Part shown: positions 48,578-57,461 of the stretch, piece by piece
How the letters are laid out: every line of letters begins with the position of its first letter
Numbering within the stretch: the first letter of the stretch is position 1
Source: Clostridiales bacterium
Lineage (GTDB): Bacteria > Bacillota > Clostridia > Saccharofermentanales > Saccharofermentanaceae
NCBI GenBank assembly: GCA_017552455.1
Contig: JAFZPX010000046.1
Span: 1-64,000, forward strand
DNA length: 64,000 nt
Direction of reading: 5' to 3'
The notes under the pieces: generated by a model
What the model was told of the DNA's origin: nothing
Databases searched by the model: none
Seen by the model: only the letters and a program-made list of their open reading frames with translations
Program-made: the position numbers and the translations under genes

Positions 48578-49741
48578 TTAAGTTACTTTACCGTCGAACA
48601 GGCCTGACTTTCTTTCAAGAACTAAGTTCTTAATAATATAGACTGCAGAGCTGATTATAATAGTGCTGACTATCACTGCCGGCAGATAAACTGAGATTCC
48701 GAATCTACTAGACAGGAAGAACAGTGTGCCGATCATCAGATAGTTCAGCATTATTATTTCGAGAGAAATCTTGCCGAGGAACTTGAGAACAGGGTTGCTG
48801 AACTTTAACTTGGACATGATAGTGACGATAAGGATCAGGAAGACAATCTCAAATACAGTTTCCTGACCAAGTCCCTTGAGCTTATCCAGAAGAGGATTAG
48901 GAACGTCGTCGTATTCTGTCCAGTAGATAGATAAATCCATCAGATGTCTGTGGATGATATCAAGTACAACAAACAGTACGGAAGAAACGATAAGGATAGG
49001 TAAGAAAGCCTTCTTTATTGCTTTATTTATGCTTTCTTCCTTGTATGCATAGAACATACCGAGAGGGAACATAAGGATAGTGTTATACCACCATTCGCCC
49101 TTGAACCAGTAGGACATGGTCTGTGAATCAGAGTGTCCGGCAAGTAGGCCGATGACCATCATTATGACAACAGCGCCTGTCATGATGAGAATACCGGTAA
49201 GCGGCTTCTTTACCTTGGCAAATACTATCCTGAATATGATGTACAGAAGCATAATCTCGACCGCGAACCACATCTGATTGTTTACGAGGAAAATGCCGAA
49301 GAAACTGCAAACAACAGCGCCGAATCCGAAGTGTGCTCCAATCCTGATATTGCTCAGGAGTGCCGCTGTCAGATAGATATAATTGCAGATAAAGAACGGT
49401 ACCAGTACAGTAAATATTCTTCTTCGCATAAAGCCTTTGATGTAGTTCTTATCTGTCATCCATCTCTTTATGAGTCCGAATCCGGAACAGAAGAAGAAGA
49501 AAGCTACCGCGAGTATTCCGTAATAGTAGAAGTTCATGAGCTCGCCTATATTAATACCTGCGAATCTGAGAATAACAACAGTCTGGTGAAGCATTATAAA
49601 CACTGCCAGGAAGCCCTGGAACTCTTTTGTTGATTCACGGTCGAAGAAAGATATCTCATTATGTGATCTTCGGGATGCTCCTATGAGCAGGAGTGCACCG
49701 AGAAAAGCTATGCAGATATAAAATGTTACCGTCAATTCCAC
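48578..49741 (-). CDS. Acyltransferase-3 family membrane protein
   Basis: A protein of 387 residues with about ten membrane segments and the acyltransferase-3 pattern: S-T-K-E-F-Q-G-F-L-A-V-F-I-M-L-H near the start, F-F-F-F-C-S-G-F-G-L, R-R-R-I-F-T-V-L-V-P-F-F and N-P-V-L-K-F-L-G-K-I-S-L-E later. The catalytic-type His in the first helix is kept. Such proteins acylate cell-surface polysaccharide or lipids. Start is GTG with AAAGGA about ten bases upstream. The first half of the protein at 50147-52351 is a clear paralogue (shared N-P-V-L-K-F-L-G and G-E-W-W-Y-N). Confidence 0.85.
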   Translation of the reverse strand: MELTVTFYICIAFLGALLLIGASRRSHNEISFFDRESTKEFQGFLAVFIMLHQTVVILRFAGINIGELMNFYYYGILAVAFFFFCSGFGLIKRWMTDKNYIKGFMRRRIFTVLVPFFICNYIYLTAALLSNIRIGAHFGFGAVVCSFFGIFLVNNQMWFAVEIMLLYIIFRIVFAKVKKPLTGILIMTGAVVIMMVIGLLAGHSDSQTMSYWFKGEWWYNTILMFPLGMFYAYKEESINKAIKKAFLPILIVSSVLFVVLDIIHRHLMDLSIYWTEYDDVPNPLLDKLKGLGQETVFEIVFLILIVTIMSKLKFSNPVLKFLGKISLEIIMLNYLMIGTLFFLSSRFGISVYLPAVIVSTIIISSAVYIIKNLVLERKSGLFDGKVT

Positions 49742-49757
49742 CTGTTGTTTTCCTTTC

Positions 49758-50147
49758 TTATCTTAATAAGCTGATAATGTTCAGCGTAAGCGATATCAGA
49801 AGCAGCGTTATCACCACAAGAATAATGATTATTAATTTGCTGATTTCTTTTCTGTGTTTAATCTCTTCGTCGCCAAGCTCTACTGAAGCATTAATTAGTT
49901 CCTGAGCTTCCTCGCGTGTCAGAGTATCATTCTTGTCTTGCCGTTCGCCCGCGAGAATCTCCATGATCGATATGTCAAGTAGCTCGGAGATTGGTTCAAG
50001 CATAGAGATATCGGGAAAACTGAGACCACGTTCCCATTTGGAAACCGCCTTGTCCGTAACGTTCAAGGCATCGGCAAGCTGTTTCTGGGTAAGCCCCTTC
50101 TCCTTGCGCAGTGTGGTGATCAGTTGTCCCGTTTTCTCTTTGTCCAT
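49758..50147 (-). CDS. XRE-type regulator with C-terminal membrane anchor
   Basis: A protein of 129 residues. Residues 6-60 are a helix-turn-helix of the XRE type: L-R-K-E-K-G-L-T-Q-K-Q-L-A, then D-K-A-V-S-K-W-E-R-G. The C-terminus is one membrane segment (about 103-126), so the DNA-binding part would be tied to the membrane. It starts on the last base of the double acyltransferase gene and ends 17 bp before the single one, between two related enzymes in one operon. Confidence 0.8.
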   Translation of the reverse strand: MDKEKTGQLITTLRKEKGLTQKQLADALNVTDKAVSKWERGLSFPDISMLEPISELLDISIMEILAGERQDKNDTLTREEAQELINASVELGDEEIKHRKEISKLIIIILVVITLLLISLTLNIISLLR

Positions 50148-52351
50148 TAAGTCGTAACGACCTCTGTTTTACCTCTATTAACTGTAATAATAACCGACTT
50201 GATTTTGAAATACAAAGAAGCGATTGCAGCGGTTAATGCGAAAGTTGTTAGAGCGCCGTAATTAGCAATGAAACCGACGTTCTCAGGGAACATGATAAAG
50301 AGCATATACATAACTGCAATATGCATGATGTATATAGGAAGAGAGTAGTCGCGGCCAAGATTCTCAGCATTGGTTCCAGCCATGAAGTTAGGATACTTAA
50401 GGCAAAGAAGAACGACTACTACAGTAAGGATCTCACAGCTTACGAAGGGAACAGCAACGCCCTGCTTGTAACCGTTAAGTTCGAAGATAGCTGTAGTAGC
50501 GCAGATCACAAGCAAAGCCCAAAGTGCCGGTGCGAGGAACTTGATGCTCAAGATCTTCTTTTCGTATCTTCTTATAAGCATGCCCGTCATAGTGTAGGAA
50601 AGGCCTACGAGAATAGCATTTCGAAGCTGATAGCCTTCGCCGATACCGAGGTGTGAAAGTACTACGTATGCAGCAATGAGGGCAGGACCTGCGAACATCA
50701 CTTTCTTAAGAATGCCCACCTTGTTAAGAACAATCATGATAACGAGTGCATACAGAAGGGAACCTAAGAACCACAGATGCTCCGTAAATGGGGAGAGGTT
50801 ATAAAGCAGGAAATCAATTAAAGCTTTGCGCGTGAAGCATGCTGTGATTCCGTTAAGGTTACCCTCTGTGATGCGCTCGTAAAGCGTGAAGAAAGCAAAA
50901 TAGAACAGATTGGATGTAACGTAGAGAAGAAGCATTCTCTTGGTCTGCTTTATAAGGCGTGTCATCATCTCCTTGCTGTCATCGCGGAACAGGAAGTAAC
51001 CGCAGACCATGAAGAAGAAGGGGACAGCGACCTTACTGTAAGTGATGAAGACCTGACCTGCTTTGCCTGCGAAGGGGAAGTGGATGGTGACAACGAGGAA
51101 CGCCATTATAATTCTCATGAAATCAATAGAGTGTATGCGGCTGAGCTTTTCGCCGGGGGTGGCGGAAGCTCTTTCCTTGCCGTTAATGAGAGCGATAATG
51201 TGCTTGTCGAAACCGTGAAGTACTGTGGCAAAACCGATGGAACCCAGGATAGTAAGAACTACATACATTCCTGCAGAAGGAATGTGCGCAAGGCTTCCGT
51301 GGAGGCCATGCAGGAACATTGCGTGGATAAGGTAAAGCTCAAGTGAGATAGAACCTAAGAACTTAAGAACGGGGTTGCCGAATCTTACCTTCATCATGAT
51401 AAGCAGAACGAGGCAGACGAATACGAAGATCCAGGGAAGCTGGAATCCCAAGCAGCGTACCTTATCAAGGTAGCCGTTGTACTCGCCCGGGATCTCACTC
51501 CAGTAAGAATACATCTCGAGCATGTATCCTGTCTGAATGCGAAGGACTGCAACAAGGGCAACGATAACGGGAATGAGCACCCAGTATGCTTTGCGTGCGA
51601 ACTTGCGTAGACCCTCGGCATGCTTAGAGAAGATGATGCCCACTACGAAAAGGAAAGAAGCGTTATACCACCACTCACCCATGAACCAGCGGGAGCAGGA
51701 GTAGTCCTCGCCGTGGTTAAGCAGGAGACTTCCGGTCATCATTCCTGCTACGGCGAGAGCCATTACGACAGTTGCTGCCGTACGGTTCTTGATGAGACGG
51801 TAGATAGCGAAGAAGAGAAGGTAGAGTATCGCGATCTCTATGATGTACCACATATGTGAGTTAAGAAGGTACCAGCCGGACATGAGGATAGCAACATCTA
51901 TGGGAGCAAGCTTCGCACCCTCTACGCAGATTGAAGCTACGAACAGGCTGTTACATGTGAAGAAGGGGACGAGAACCGTAACAAGACGCTTCTTAAGAAA
52001 TCCTTTAAGATAGTTTTCTTTGGTTTTGAGGCTGGTATAAAGACCGTAACCCGAGAAAAAGAAGAATATGCCGACGAAGAGAACTCCCAAGTCCTCGAAG
52101 TCGCCAAGGGCGCCGGCCTTCTCGGCAAGTTCCTGCGACAGGTGGTGAAGGATTATGCAGATGGCTGCAAATCCCTGTACTGCTTTTGAAGTCTCAAGGG
52201 AGAACGGATTGTCCTGCCATTCTTTTCTCTTGGAGATTTTTACTCCCACAAGAAGGAGCAGCAACAATAACGGAAAAATGATGATCAGCGGAAAGTCGAG
52301 TGCTATAAACGACTTGTAAAGGGACTGTAGCTGGGTAGGCAAAGTGTCCAT
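50147..52351 (-). CDS. Tandem acyltransferase-3 membrane protein
   Basis: A protein of 734 residues, about twice the family length, with two complete acyltransferase-3 units and some twenty membrane segments. The first unit (about 1-385) matches the neighbour at 48578 (S-L-E-T-S-K-A-V-Q-G-F-A-A-I-C-I-I-L-H-H, G-E-W-W-Y-N, N-P-V-L-K-F-L-G). The second (about 410-725) begins I-D-F-M-R-I-I-M-A-F-L-V-V-T-I-H and is more distant. Both keep the first-helix histidine. ATG at 52351 is set by AGGAGG upstream. A palindrome precedes it. Confidence 0.82.
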   Translation of the reverse strand: MDTLPTQLQSLYKSFIALDFPLIIIFPLLLLLLLVGVKISKRKEWQDNPFSLETSKAVQGFAAICIILHHLSQELAEKAGALGDFEDLGVLFVGIFFFFSGYGLYTSLKTKENYLKGFLKKRLVTVLVPFFTCNSLFVASICVEGAKLAPIDVAILMSGWYLLNSHMWYIIEIAILYLLFFAIYRLIKNRTAATVVMALAVAGMMTGSLLLNHGEDYSCSRWFMGEWWYNASFLFVVGIIFSKHAEGLRKFARKAYWVLIPVIVALVAVLRIQTGYMLEMYSYWSEIPGEYNGYLDKVRCLGFQLPWIFVFVCLVLLIMMKVRFGNPVLKFLGSISLELYLIHAMFLHGLHGSLAHIPSAGMYVVLTILGSIGFATVLHGFDKHIIALINGKERASATPGEKLSRIHSIDFMRIIMAFLVVTIHFPFAGKAGQVFITYSKVAVPFFFMVCGYFLFRDDSKEMMTRLIKQTKRMLLLYVTSNLFYFAFFTLYERITEGNLNGITACFTRKALIDFLLYNLSPFTEHLWFLGSLLYALVIMIVLNKVGILKKVMFAGPALIAAYVVLSHLGIGEGYQLRNAILVGLSYTMTGMLIRRYEKKILSIKFLAPALWALLVICATTAIFELNGYKQGVAVPFVSCEILTVVVVLLCLKYPNFMAGTNAENLGRDYSLPIYIMHIAVMYMLFIMFPENVGFIANYGALTTFALTAAIASLYFKIKSVIITVNRGKTEVVTT

Positions 52352-52366
52352 GGTAAGCCTCCTGAT

Positions 52367-52384
52367 GGTTTGATGATTCAAACC
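52367..52384 (-). promoter_or_regulatory. Palindrome before the acyltransferase operon, possible operator
   Basis: GGTTTGA (52367-52373), TGAT, TCAAACC (52378-52384): a perfect 7-bp inverted repeat starting three bases beyond the ribosome binding site of the 52351 start. Candidate binding site for the XRE regulator of the same operon, or an RNA hairpin. Confidence 0.45.
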
Positions 52385-52656
52385 TATCAATCAGGGGACA
52401 GGCATACAACCGACTGTCGGTAGAATCCCGCGGATATAGCAAAAACAGGCATTCTACCTTTGGTTTACCTGGTGTATGCAAATAAGGATTACAATTGCTA
52501 TCGTGAATAAACGTGTTCAATAATATAAGAGAACATATGAATATGACTTCACGGACAGACTTTATCTGATACTGATCGTACTATGTGTAATATGTCTTAT
52601 AATGGAATTAGACTGACTCTGTTGGTACCGTTGGTTACGATTTTGAGGAGGGTTGT
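52385..52656 (+). other. Divergent intergenic region
   Basis: No gene is seen. A TATAAT box at 52598-52603 may serve the plus-strand acetyltransferase at 52657, but no good -35 box accompanies it. On the minus strand a TTGCAT / TAGAAT pair with a 19-bp spacer is a weak candidate for the acyltransferase operon. Confidence 0.35.
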
Positions 52657-53208
52657 ATGATTCGTCTTGAGACGGACAGGCTGGTTTTAAGGGATTATTG
52701 TGCGGATGATTTTGATGAATACTTCAGACTGATGTCTGATGAGAAGACCATGTACTATCTTCCGGAACTGAAGCAGACTGACATAGGTGCTGCTAAAGAA
52801 AACTTCGCTGAAGTGTTGAAGGACATAGAACGCGAGACACGGGAGTTCTGCTTTCTCTGCATGGAATCAAAGGGAACTCATGAGATTATAGGGAATGTCG
52901 GATATAACGTTACAGGACGCGCGCCGGAAGGAAAGACGGTGCACCTGGGTTATTTTTCTTATCCGAAGTTCTGGGGCAACGGATATATGCCCGAAGCGGT
53001 AAAGAGAGTTCTGGAATTCGCATTTACGGAGGATAATGTGTATAAAGTAACGACAGGCTGTCTTACCGAGAATGTCGGATCTGAACGCGTTATGCAGAAG
53101 AACGGAATGGTTAAGTATGCCGAATTAAAAGATCATGAATTGCATGACGGCAAGCTGAAGACCAGAGTAGAATACCGTTTGTTAAAGGATGAATGGAATA
53201 CAGTATGA
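52657..53208 (+). CDS. RimJ/RimL-type GNAT acetyltransferase
   Basis: A protein of 183 residues. It opens L-E-T-D-R-L-V-L-R-D-Y, the RimJ/RimL start, and has G-Y-F-S-Y-P-K-F-W-G-N-G-Y-M as the acetyl-CoA segment and K-V-T-T-G-C...N-V-G-S-E-R-V-M-Q-K-N-G-M at the end. Substrates of such enzymes include protein N-termini and antibiotics; none can be inferred. GAGGAGGG precedes the ATG. It overlaps the next GNAT gene by 4 bp. Confidence 0.88.
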   Translation: MIRLETDRLVLRDYCADDFDEYFRLMSDEKTMYYLPELKQTDIGAAKENFAEVLKDIERETREFCFLCMESKGTHEIIGNVGYNVTGRAPEGKTVHLGYFSYPKFWGNGYMPEAVKRVLEFAFTEDNVYKVTTGCLTENVGSERVMQKNGMVKYAELKDHELHDGKLKTRVEYRLLKDEWNTV

Positions 53209-53627
53209 CCACATATGAAGACAAGATTACTGCAGAAGAGTTTCTGGGATTAAGAGCTCATGTAGGCTGGGTAGAGCTGCCGCTTGAGGAGGCGCGCGTA
53301 TGCGTCGAAAAGGTGTACTTCATCGTATGCGCACGAGACGGCGAGAAAGCTATCGGTGTGGCGCGACTGATGTGGGACGGCGGCTACATGGCGTTCCTAT
53401 CGGATGTCATCGTTGATGAGAATTACAGGGGGCTCGGCATAGGGCGTCAACTCGTTGAGTCTTGTATCGAGAAACTGCAGTCGGATCTTAAGCCCGGCTT
53501 CAAGGTTAAGATGACGTTGAATTCAGCCCCGGGCAAAGAGCCTTTCTATGAGAAGTTCGGATTCGAGGTGCGTCCTAACGATCACGCCGGCTGCTCTCTT
53601 GATAAGTGGATAACGGCTGAGGAATAA
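53205..53627 (+). CDS. GNAT family N-acetyltransferase
   Basis: A protein of 140 residues with L-S-D-V-I-V-D-E-N-Y-R-G-L-G-I-G-R as motif A (loop R-G-L-G-I-G) and F-Y-E-K-F-G-F near the end, like the protein at 3017. The start at 53205 forms an ATGA overlap with the preceding stop; an ATG at 53193 is in frame with AAAGGA upstream and is the alternative. Confidence 0.85.
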   Translation: MTTYEDKITAEEFLGLRAHVGWVELPLEEARVCVEKVYFIVCARDGEKAIGVARLMWDGGYMAFLSDVIVDENYRGLGIGRQLVESCIEKLQSDLKPGFKVKMTLNSAPGKEPFYEKFGFEVRPNDHAGCSLDKWITAEE

Positions 53628-53645
53628 TTTGAGAAAGAGGTCTGT

Positions 53646-54545
53646 ATGAAGATATTGGTTTTGGGCGGGACGAGGTTCTTCGGTGTTCACATGGTAAACG
53701 ACCTTATTGAGAAAGGTCATGAGGTTACCATAGCAACAAGAGGGCAGACTCCGGATGATTTCGGCGATACAGTTATGAGGATACGTCTCGACAGAACGGA
53801 TGAGGACAGTATCAAAGCGATGATCTCCGACACGCACTATGACGTGATCATTGATAAGATAGCTTACTGCTCGAATGATGTCCGTAAGCTTCTGGATAAT
53901 GCCGACTGCGATAAGTATATCTATATGTCCAGCACTGCGGTTTACGATTCTCTTCATCCCGATACTAAGGAAGATGATTTTGACGGTAACGGAGGAGAGC
54001 TCATCTGGTGCGACAGACCGGACTACCCTTACGATGTGGTGAAGAGGCACGCAGAATATGCCCTGTGGCAGAAGTATTCTGATAAGAAGTTCGTTGCTGT
54101 CAGATACCCTTTCGTAATCGGTAAAGATGATTACACCAAGCGCCTGTATTTCTATGTTGAGCATGTGTTAAAGCAGTTGCCGATGAAGGTGGATAATCTT
54201 GATAATCAGATGTCTTTCATAAAGTCCGACGAAGCCGGAAAGTTCATTTCCTTCCTCGTTGATAAAGACTTCACAGGTGCGGTTAACGGCTGCTCACGCG
54301 GCACAATTTCGGTGAAGCAGATACTGGACTATCTTAAGCAGGAGACCGGAATGCGCGCAGTCTTAAGTGAGGATGGCGATCCCGCACCTTATAACGGTAC
54401 GCCGGAACACAGTGTAAATACTAACAAAGCTGAATCACTCGGATTCGAGTTTTCTGATATCAACGACTGGATCTTCGGCTTACTCGATTACTATATCGAC
54501 GTGGCTCACGAGGGTATGCTTGGACTTTACGGTTCAATAGATTAA
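53646..54545 (+). CDS. NAD-dependent epimerase/dehydratase family protein
   Basis: A protein of 299 residues, an extended short-chain dehydrogenase. The N-terminal L-V-L-G-G-T-R-F-F-G (4-13) is the nucleotide-binding glycine motif. Y-M-S-S-T-A-V-Y and a following Y-D-V-V-K-R-H (Y-x-x-x-K) supply the catalytic residues. Such proteins act on nucleotide-sugars or isoflavone-type substrates; the reaction is not known. GAAAGAGG precedes the ATG. It follows two acetyltransferase genes. Confidence 0.85.
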   Translation: MKILVLGGTRFFGVHMVNDLIEKGHEVTIATRGQTPDDFGDTVMRIRLDRTDEDSIKAMISDTHYDVIIDKIAYCSNDVRKLLDNADCDKYIYMSSTAVYDSLHPDTKEDDFDGNGGELIWCDRPDYPYDVVKRHAEYALWQKYSDKKFVAVRYPFVIGKDDYTKRLYFYVEHVLKQLPMKVDNLDNQMSFIKSDEAGKFISFLVDKDFTGAVNGCSRGTISVKQILDYLKQETGMRAVLSEDGDPAPYNGTPEHSVNTNKAESLGFEFSDINDWIFGLLDYYIDVAHEGMLGLYGSID

Positions 54546-54595
54546 TATATTGATGTTGCGCAGAAACGCTAGAATTGAATCAAAGGGATAATGGG

Positions 54596-55357
54596 ATGTT
54601 AGGGATATATTTCAGTGGGACGGGCAATTCGAAGTTTGCCGCCGAATGTTTTTGCAAGAATTACGATAAAGATTCAAAGGCATTATCTATAGAAGACCAG
54701 GATGCTATATCAGAAATCAAACGTTCTGATCTGCTAGTGTTTTCTTATCCGGTACAATACAGTACTGTTCCGAAGATTCTTAGAGACTTCATCACAAGAA
54801 ATAGTGAGCTATGGATGAATAAGAAAGTATTCATAATTGCAACTATGGGTTTGTTCAGTGGTGATGGTTCAGGAATACTGGGCCGGCTTTTGCATGGATT
54901 TGGAGCAGAAGTAATCGGTGGACTTCATCTGAAGATGCCTGACAGTATAGGTGATGAGAAGGCCCTTAAAAGACCGCTTGAGAAGAATAAAGAGTTAGTC
55001 ATAGCCGCTGAATCGAAGATAAAGGAATCCGTGAGACTTCTTAAGGAAGGGAAACCGACACGCGAAGGATTAGGTCCTCTTTATCAGATGGCAGGCCTCT
55101 TCGGACAAAGACTGTACTTTGGACATAAAACGAAGGAATACTCTTCTAAGCTTAAGATCAACGCTGATAAATGTGTAGGTTGTGGTTTGTGTGTGAAGTT
55201 GTGCCCGATGAATAATATAACTGTTGCTTCAGGGAAGGCTGTCTCCGGCAATCAATGTACCATGTGTTATAGATGTATCAACAAGTGTCCCAAGCAGGCG
55301 ATAACTCTTCTTGGCAAAAATATTGTTGAACAGAGTGTGATAGAGAAATATGTGTAA
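54596..55357 (+). CDS. EFR1-type flavodoxin-ferredoxin fusion
   Basis: A protein of 253 residues. Residues 1-160 form a flavodoxin-like domain (Y-F-S-G-T-G-N-S-K near 5-13 as the FMN phosphate loop). The C-terminus has two 4Fe-4S motifs, C-V-G-C-G-L-C-V-K-L-C-P and C-T-M-C-Y-R-C-I-N-K-C-P. This is the EFR1 layout; it would pass electrons between FMN and clusters. The ATG has AAAGGG eight bases upstream; a TTG at 54575 is less likely. Codons here are AT-richer than in neighbouring genes. It overlaps the phosphatase gene by 8 bp. Confidence 0.9.
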   Translation: MLGIYFSGTGNSKFAAECFCKNYDKDSKALSIEDQDAISEIKRSDLLVFSYPVQYSTVPKILRDFITRNSELWMNKKVFIIATMGLFSGDGSGILGRLLHGFGAEVIGGLHLKMPDSIGDEKALKRPLEKNKELVIAAESKIKESVRLLKEGKPTREGLGPLYQMAGLFGQRLYFGHKTKEYSSKLKINADKCVGCGLCVKLCPMNNITVASGKAVSGNQCTMCYRCINKCPKQAITLLGKNIVEQSVIEKYV

Positions 55358-55892
55358 GGTTTATATAGTTAGACACGGTAAAGTGGATTTCCACTGGCGG
55401 AACTGGTGTAATTCAACGGAATTTGACAGTGATGGACAAGAGTACGACAGATCACCTTTGACAGACGACAGATACTCAGTATCCGGATTAGCTGATGGCA
55501 AGATCTATATAAGTACTTTGCCAAGAACCAAAGATACAGCAGTTATGTTATTTGGGCAGAAAGAATTCATCATGTCTGAGTTGATACATGAGGTGCCGTT
55601 AAGATCCGGATTTGATAGCAAGCTTAAGCTCCCGCGTTGGTTTTGGTGTGTGCTCGGAAGGCTTCAATGGTATTTTAATCATTCCAGACAACCTGAATCC
55701 CGCAAGCTTTCCCATGAAAGAGCCAAGCGATTTGTTGAACTAATCTGCAATGATGATATCGACTGCACAGTAGTGACGCACGGCTTCTTTATGCATACGT
55801 TGTTATCTGAGTTGAAGAATTCAGGTTTCAACATTCCCAAAACTCATGCAAAGTATAATAACGGTGAGTGCATTATATCGGAACGGCAATAG
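55350..55892 (+). CDS. Histidine phosphatase family protein
   Basis: A protein of 180 residues. The phosphoglycerate-mutase-like start V-R-H-G (7-10) supplies the nucleophilic His, with S-T-L-P-R-T-K-D-T-A as the second arginine segment and V-V-T-H-G-F-F near the end as the second histidine. The substrate is unknown. It starts inside the end of the EFR1 gene, so the two are co-translated, and it shares that gene's AT-rich codon use. Confidence 0.82.
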   Translation: MCKVYIVRHGKVDFHWRNWCNSTEFDSDGQEYDRSPLTDDRYSVSGLADGKIYISTLPRTKDTAVMLFGQKEFIMSELIHEVPLRSGFDSKLKLPRWFWCVLGRLQWYFNHSRQPESRKLSHERAKRFVELICNDDIDCTVVTHGFFMHTLLSELKNSGFNIPKTHAKYNNGECIISERQ

Positions 55893-55895
55893 AGA

Positions 55896-55927
55896 ATAAA
55901 AAAGGAGTTGCCGTTATGACAACTCCT
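55896..55927 (-). terminator. Terminator of the tRNA-Val(GAC) gene
   Basis: Read on the minus strand: AGGAGTTG (55927-55920), a 9-nt loop, CAACTCCT (55910-55903), then TTTTTATT. It has no T-run in the plus direction. Confidence 0.82.
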
Positions 55928-55932
55928 ATTCA

Positions 55933-56009
55933 TGGTGGATGATACAGGACTCGAACCTGTGACCCCCTGCACGTCAAGCAGGTACTCTAGCCAGCTGAGC
56001 TAATCATCC
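55933..56009 (-). tRNA. tRNA-Val (GAC)
   Basis: On the minus strand: acceptor stem GGATGAT/ATCATCC, D arm GCTC, anticodon stem CCTGC/GCAGG around TTGACGT (GAC), T loop GTTCGAGTC, encoded CCA at 55935-55933. Its first ten bases are also the last codons of the FliB-like gene, so it is probably processed from that transcript or has a promoter inside the gene. Confidence 0.95.
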
Positions 56010-56815
56010 TCAGCTCGAGAATAATACCATTTATCTAAGGCTTTGTCTATATTTACGTCTGAGTACTCTATCTCTCCTGAGAACATTCTGGCGGCCTCGT
56101 GAATGTCGATGTTGCTAAGCACCAGATCTGCAAGAAGATACGTTGCTTCAACAGCAAAACCGGTCTCTTCCGGATACCTGTACAGAAAGTAAGCGCAGAA
56201 GTTGCTGAATGCTCGCGCGTTGCTGTCAATGCATTTCTTTTCCTGCTCGGCAGTCGGCTGTTCAGCGATTATCTTATTGATGATGACAGTCCACGAAGGA
56301 TCCAATACTTCCATTGTGTTTACGAATTCGGCACGTGACAGGGAAGTGCAAACATTTGGTTTCAATACAGCAAGTCTTTCAGTAAGCGGCTTGCTCGTAT
56401 CAAACACAATCTTGATGTCATCAGATAATTCGCGCTGCGGCACCAAGGAGAAATCGTCTTCTTTATCAAGTATGATCCTGCACGCTTCCTCACAGACAAG
56501 TCCTATACCGCCGTCCGTGTAGTCTTCGTATTCGTTATAGAATCTCGGATGCTCGGTGCAGATGTCGCACAGGAAGTCCTCGCCGTGCTTGAGAATCATG
56601 CTGCAAAGTCCGTCTTCACGAAGAAAAGGGCAGCGCTCGTTATCGCCGAGGATGATCGTGTTGCCATCAAGGTGAGAAGCTATATCAGGCTCTGCGCGAA
56701 AACGCTCTAAGGAAGTCTCGTCAACATCAATCTCCCATCCGGCGCAGCAGGTGTGCTTGCACTTATCTGCTATGCACTTGAAGTCATGATAGTAATCAGG
56801 AAAGTACGTGATCAT
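56000..56815 (-). CDS. FliB-type lysine-N-methylase-like protein
   Basis: A protein of 271 residues. The Fe-S type cysteine pattern opens it: F-K-C-I-A-D-K-C-K-H-T-C-C-A-G-W near residues 12-27, followed by C-P-F-L-R-E-D-G-L-C and C-D-I-C-T-E-H-P-R. This is the FliB family, named for flagellin lysine methylation. It is shorter than the usual near-400 residues and no flagellar gene is in the window. The ATG overlaps the nnrE end by 20 bp; its last codons lie in a tRNA gene. Confidence 0.75.
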   Translation of the reverse strand: MITYFPDYYHDFKCIADKCKHTCCAGWEIDVDETSLERFRAEPDIASHLDGNTIILGDNERCPFLREDGLCSMILKHGEDFLCDICTEHPRFYNEYEDYTDGGIGLVCEEACRIILDKEDDFSLVPQRELSDDIKIVFDTSKPLTERLAVLKPNVCTSLSRAEFVNTMEVLDPSWTVIINKIIAEQPTAEQEKKCIDSNARAFSNFCAYFLYRYPEETGFAVEATYLLADLVLSNIDIHEAARMFSGEIEYSDVNIDKALDKWYYSRAEDD

Positions 56816-57461
56816 AAGCCTCGTCCGGTATTCCGATATTTTCTACGATTACATTACCTGCGAATTCTTTGCCTTCGCCTGTGATAAGTCCCGTTTTGCT
56901 CCTGCCGAAAGTAATTGTTGTATTCGCGTGTATACCTGCGCCCATAAGTTCACCGGTATCAGAATTGATTCCTGATGGTACATCGACCGCGACGACATGA
57001 GGATAATGCATTCTGTCAGTACTCATAAGAAGGTCTTTCTTGTCTTCGCGAAGCTGTGACAGAAGTCCGATTCCGAACACTGCATCGACAAAAACATCTG
57101 AAGAGGGGAGTGCAACATCGCTTCTGTAGTACGTTACTTTGCCGCCGATGCGCTTGAACTGCGCGAGCTGATGAAGAAATTCCCAGCTTGCGTGCTCGAG
57201 ATTACCTGCGACCACAGATTGTACTGTTCCGGTAAAGGCAGGATCTTCGCACAGAAGTCGTGCGATGCAGATGCCGTCTGCACCGTTATTACCAGTGCCT
57301 GACAATACCAATACCGAAGAAGTCGGGAAGTTGCTGATAATGTGTGCGGCAACCTTAGATGAAGCCGTCTCCATTAACGTCAGAGAAGGGATACCGAGTA
57401 CGTCTATGGCGTAGCGGTCGGCTTTTTTCGAGACGGTGCCTGTTATTACGTCTGTGCTCAT
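56796..57461 (-). CDS. nnrE: NAD(P)H-hydrate epimerase
   Basis: A protein of 221 residues with the YjeF N-terminal fold: the S-G-T-G-N-N-G-A-D-G loop near 55-64, F-V-D-A-V-F-G-I-G-L and A-V-D-V-P-S-G-I-N-S-D-T-G. It interconverts the R and S forms of damaged hydrated NAD(P)H. The dehydratase partner (NnrD), often fused, is not present here. ATG at 57461 overlaps the TetR stop as ATGA, with GGAG upstream. Confidence 0.88.
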   Translation of the reverse strand: MSTDVITGTVSKKADRYAIDVLGIPSLTLMETASSKVAAHIISNFPTSSVLVLSGTGNNGADGICIARLLCEDPAFTGTVQSVVAGNLEHASWEFLHQLAQFKRIGGKVTYYRSDVALPSSDVFVDAVFGIGLLSQLREDKKDLLMSTDRMHYPHVVAVDVPSGINSDTGELMGAGIHANTTITFGRSKTGLITGEGKEFAGNVIVENIGIPDEAYDHVLS

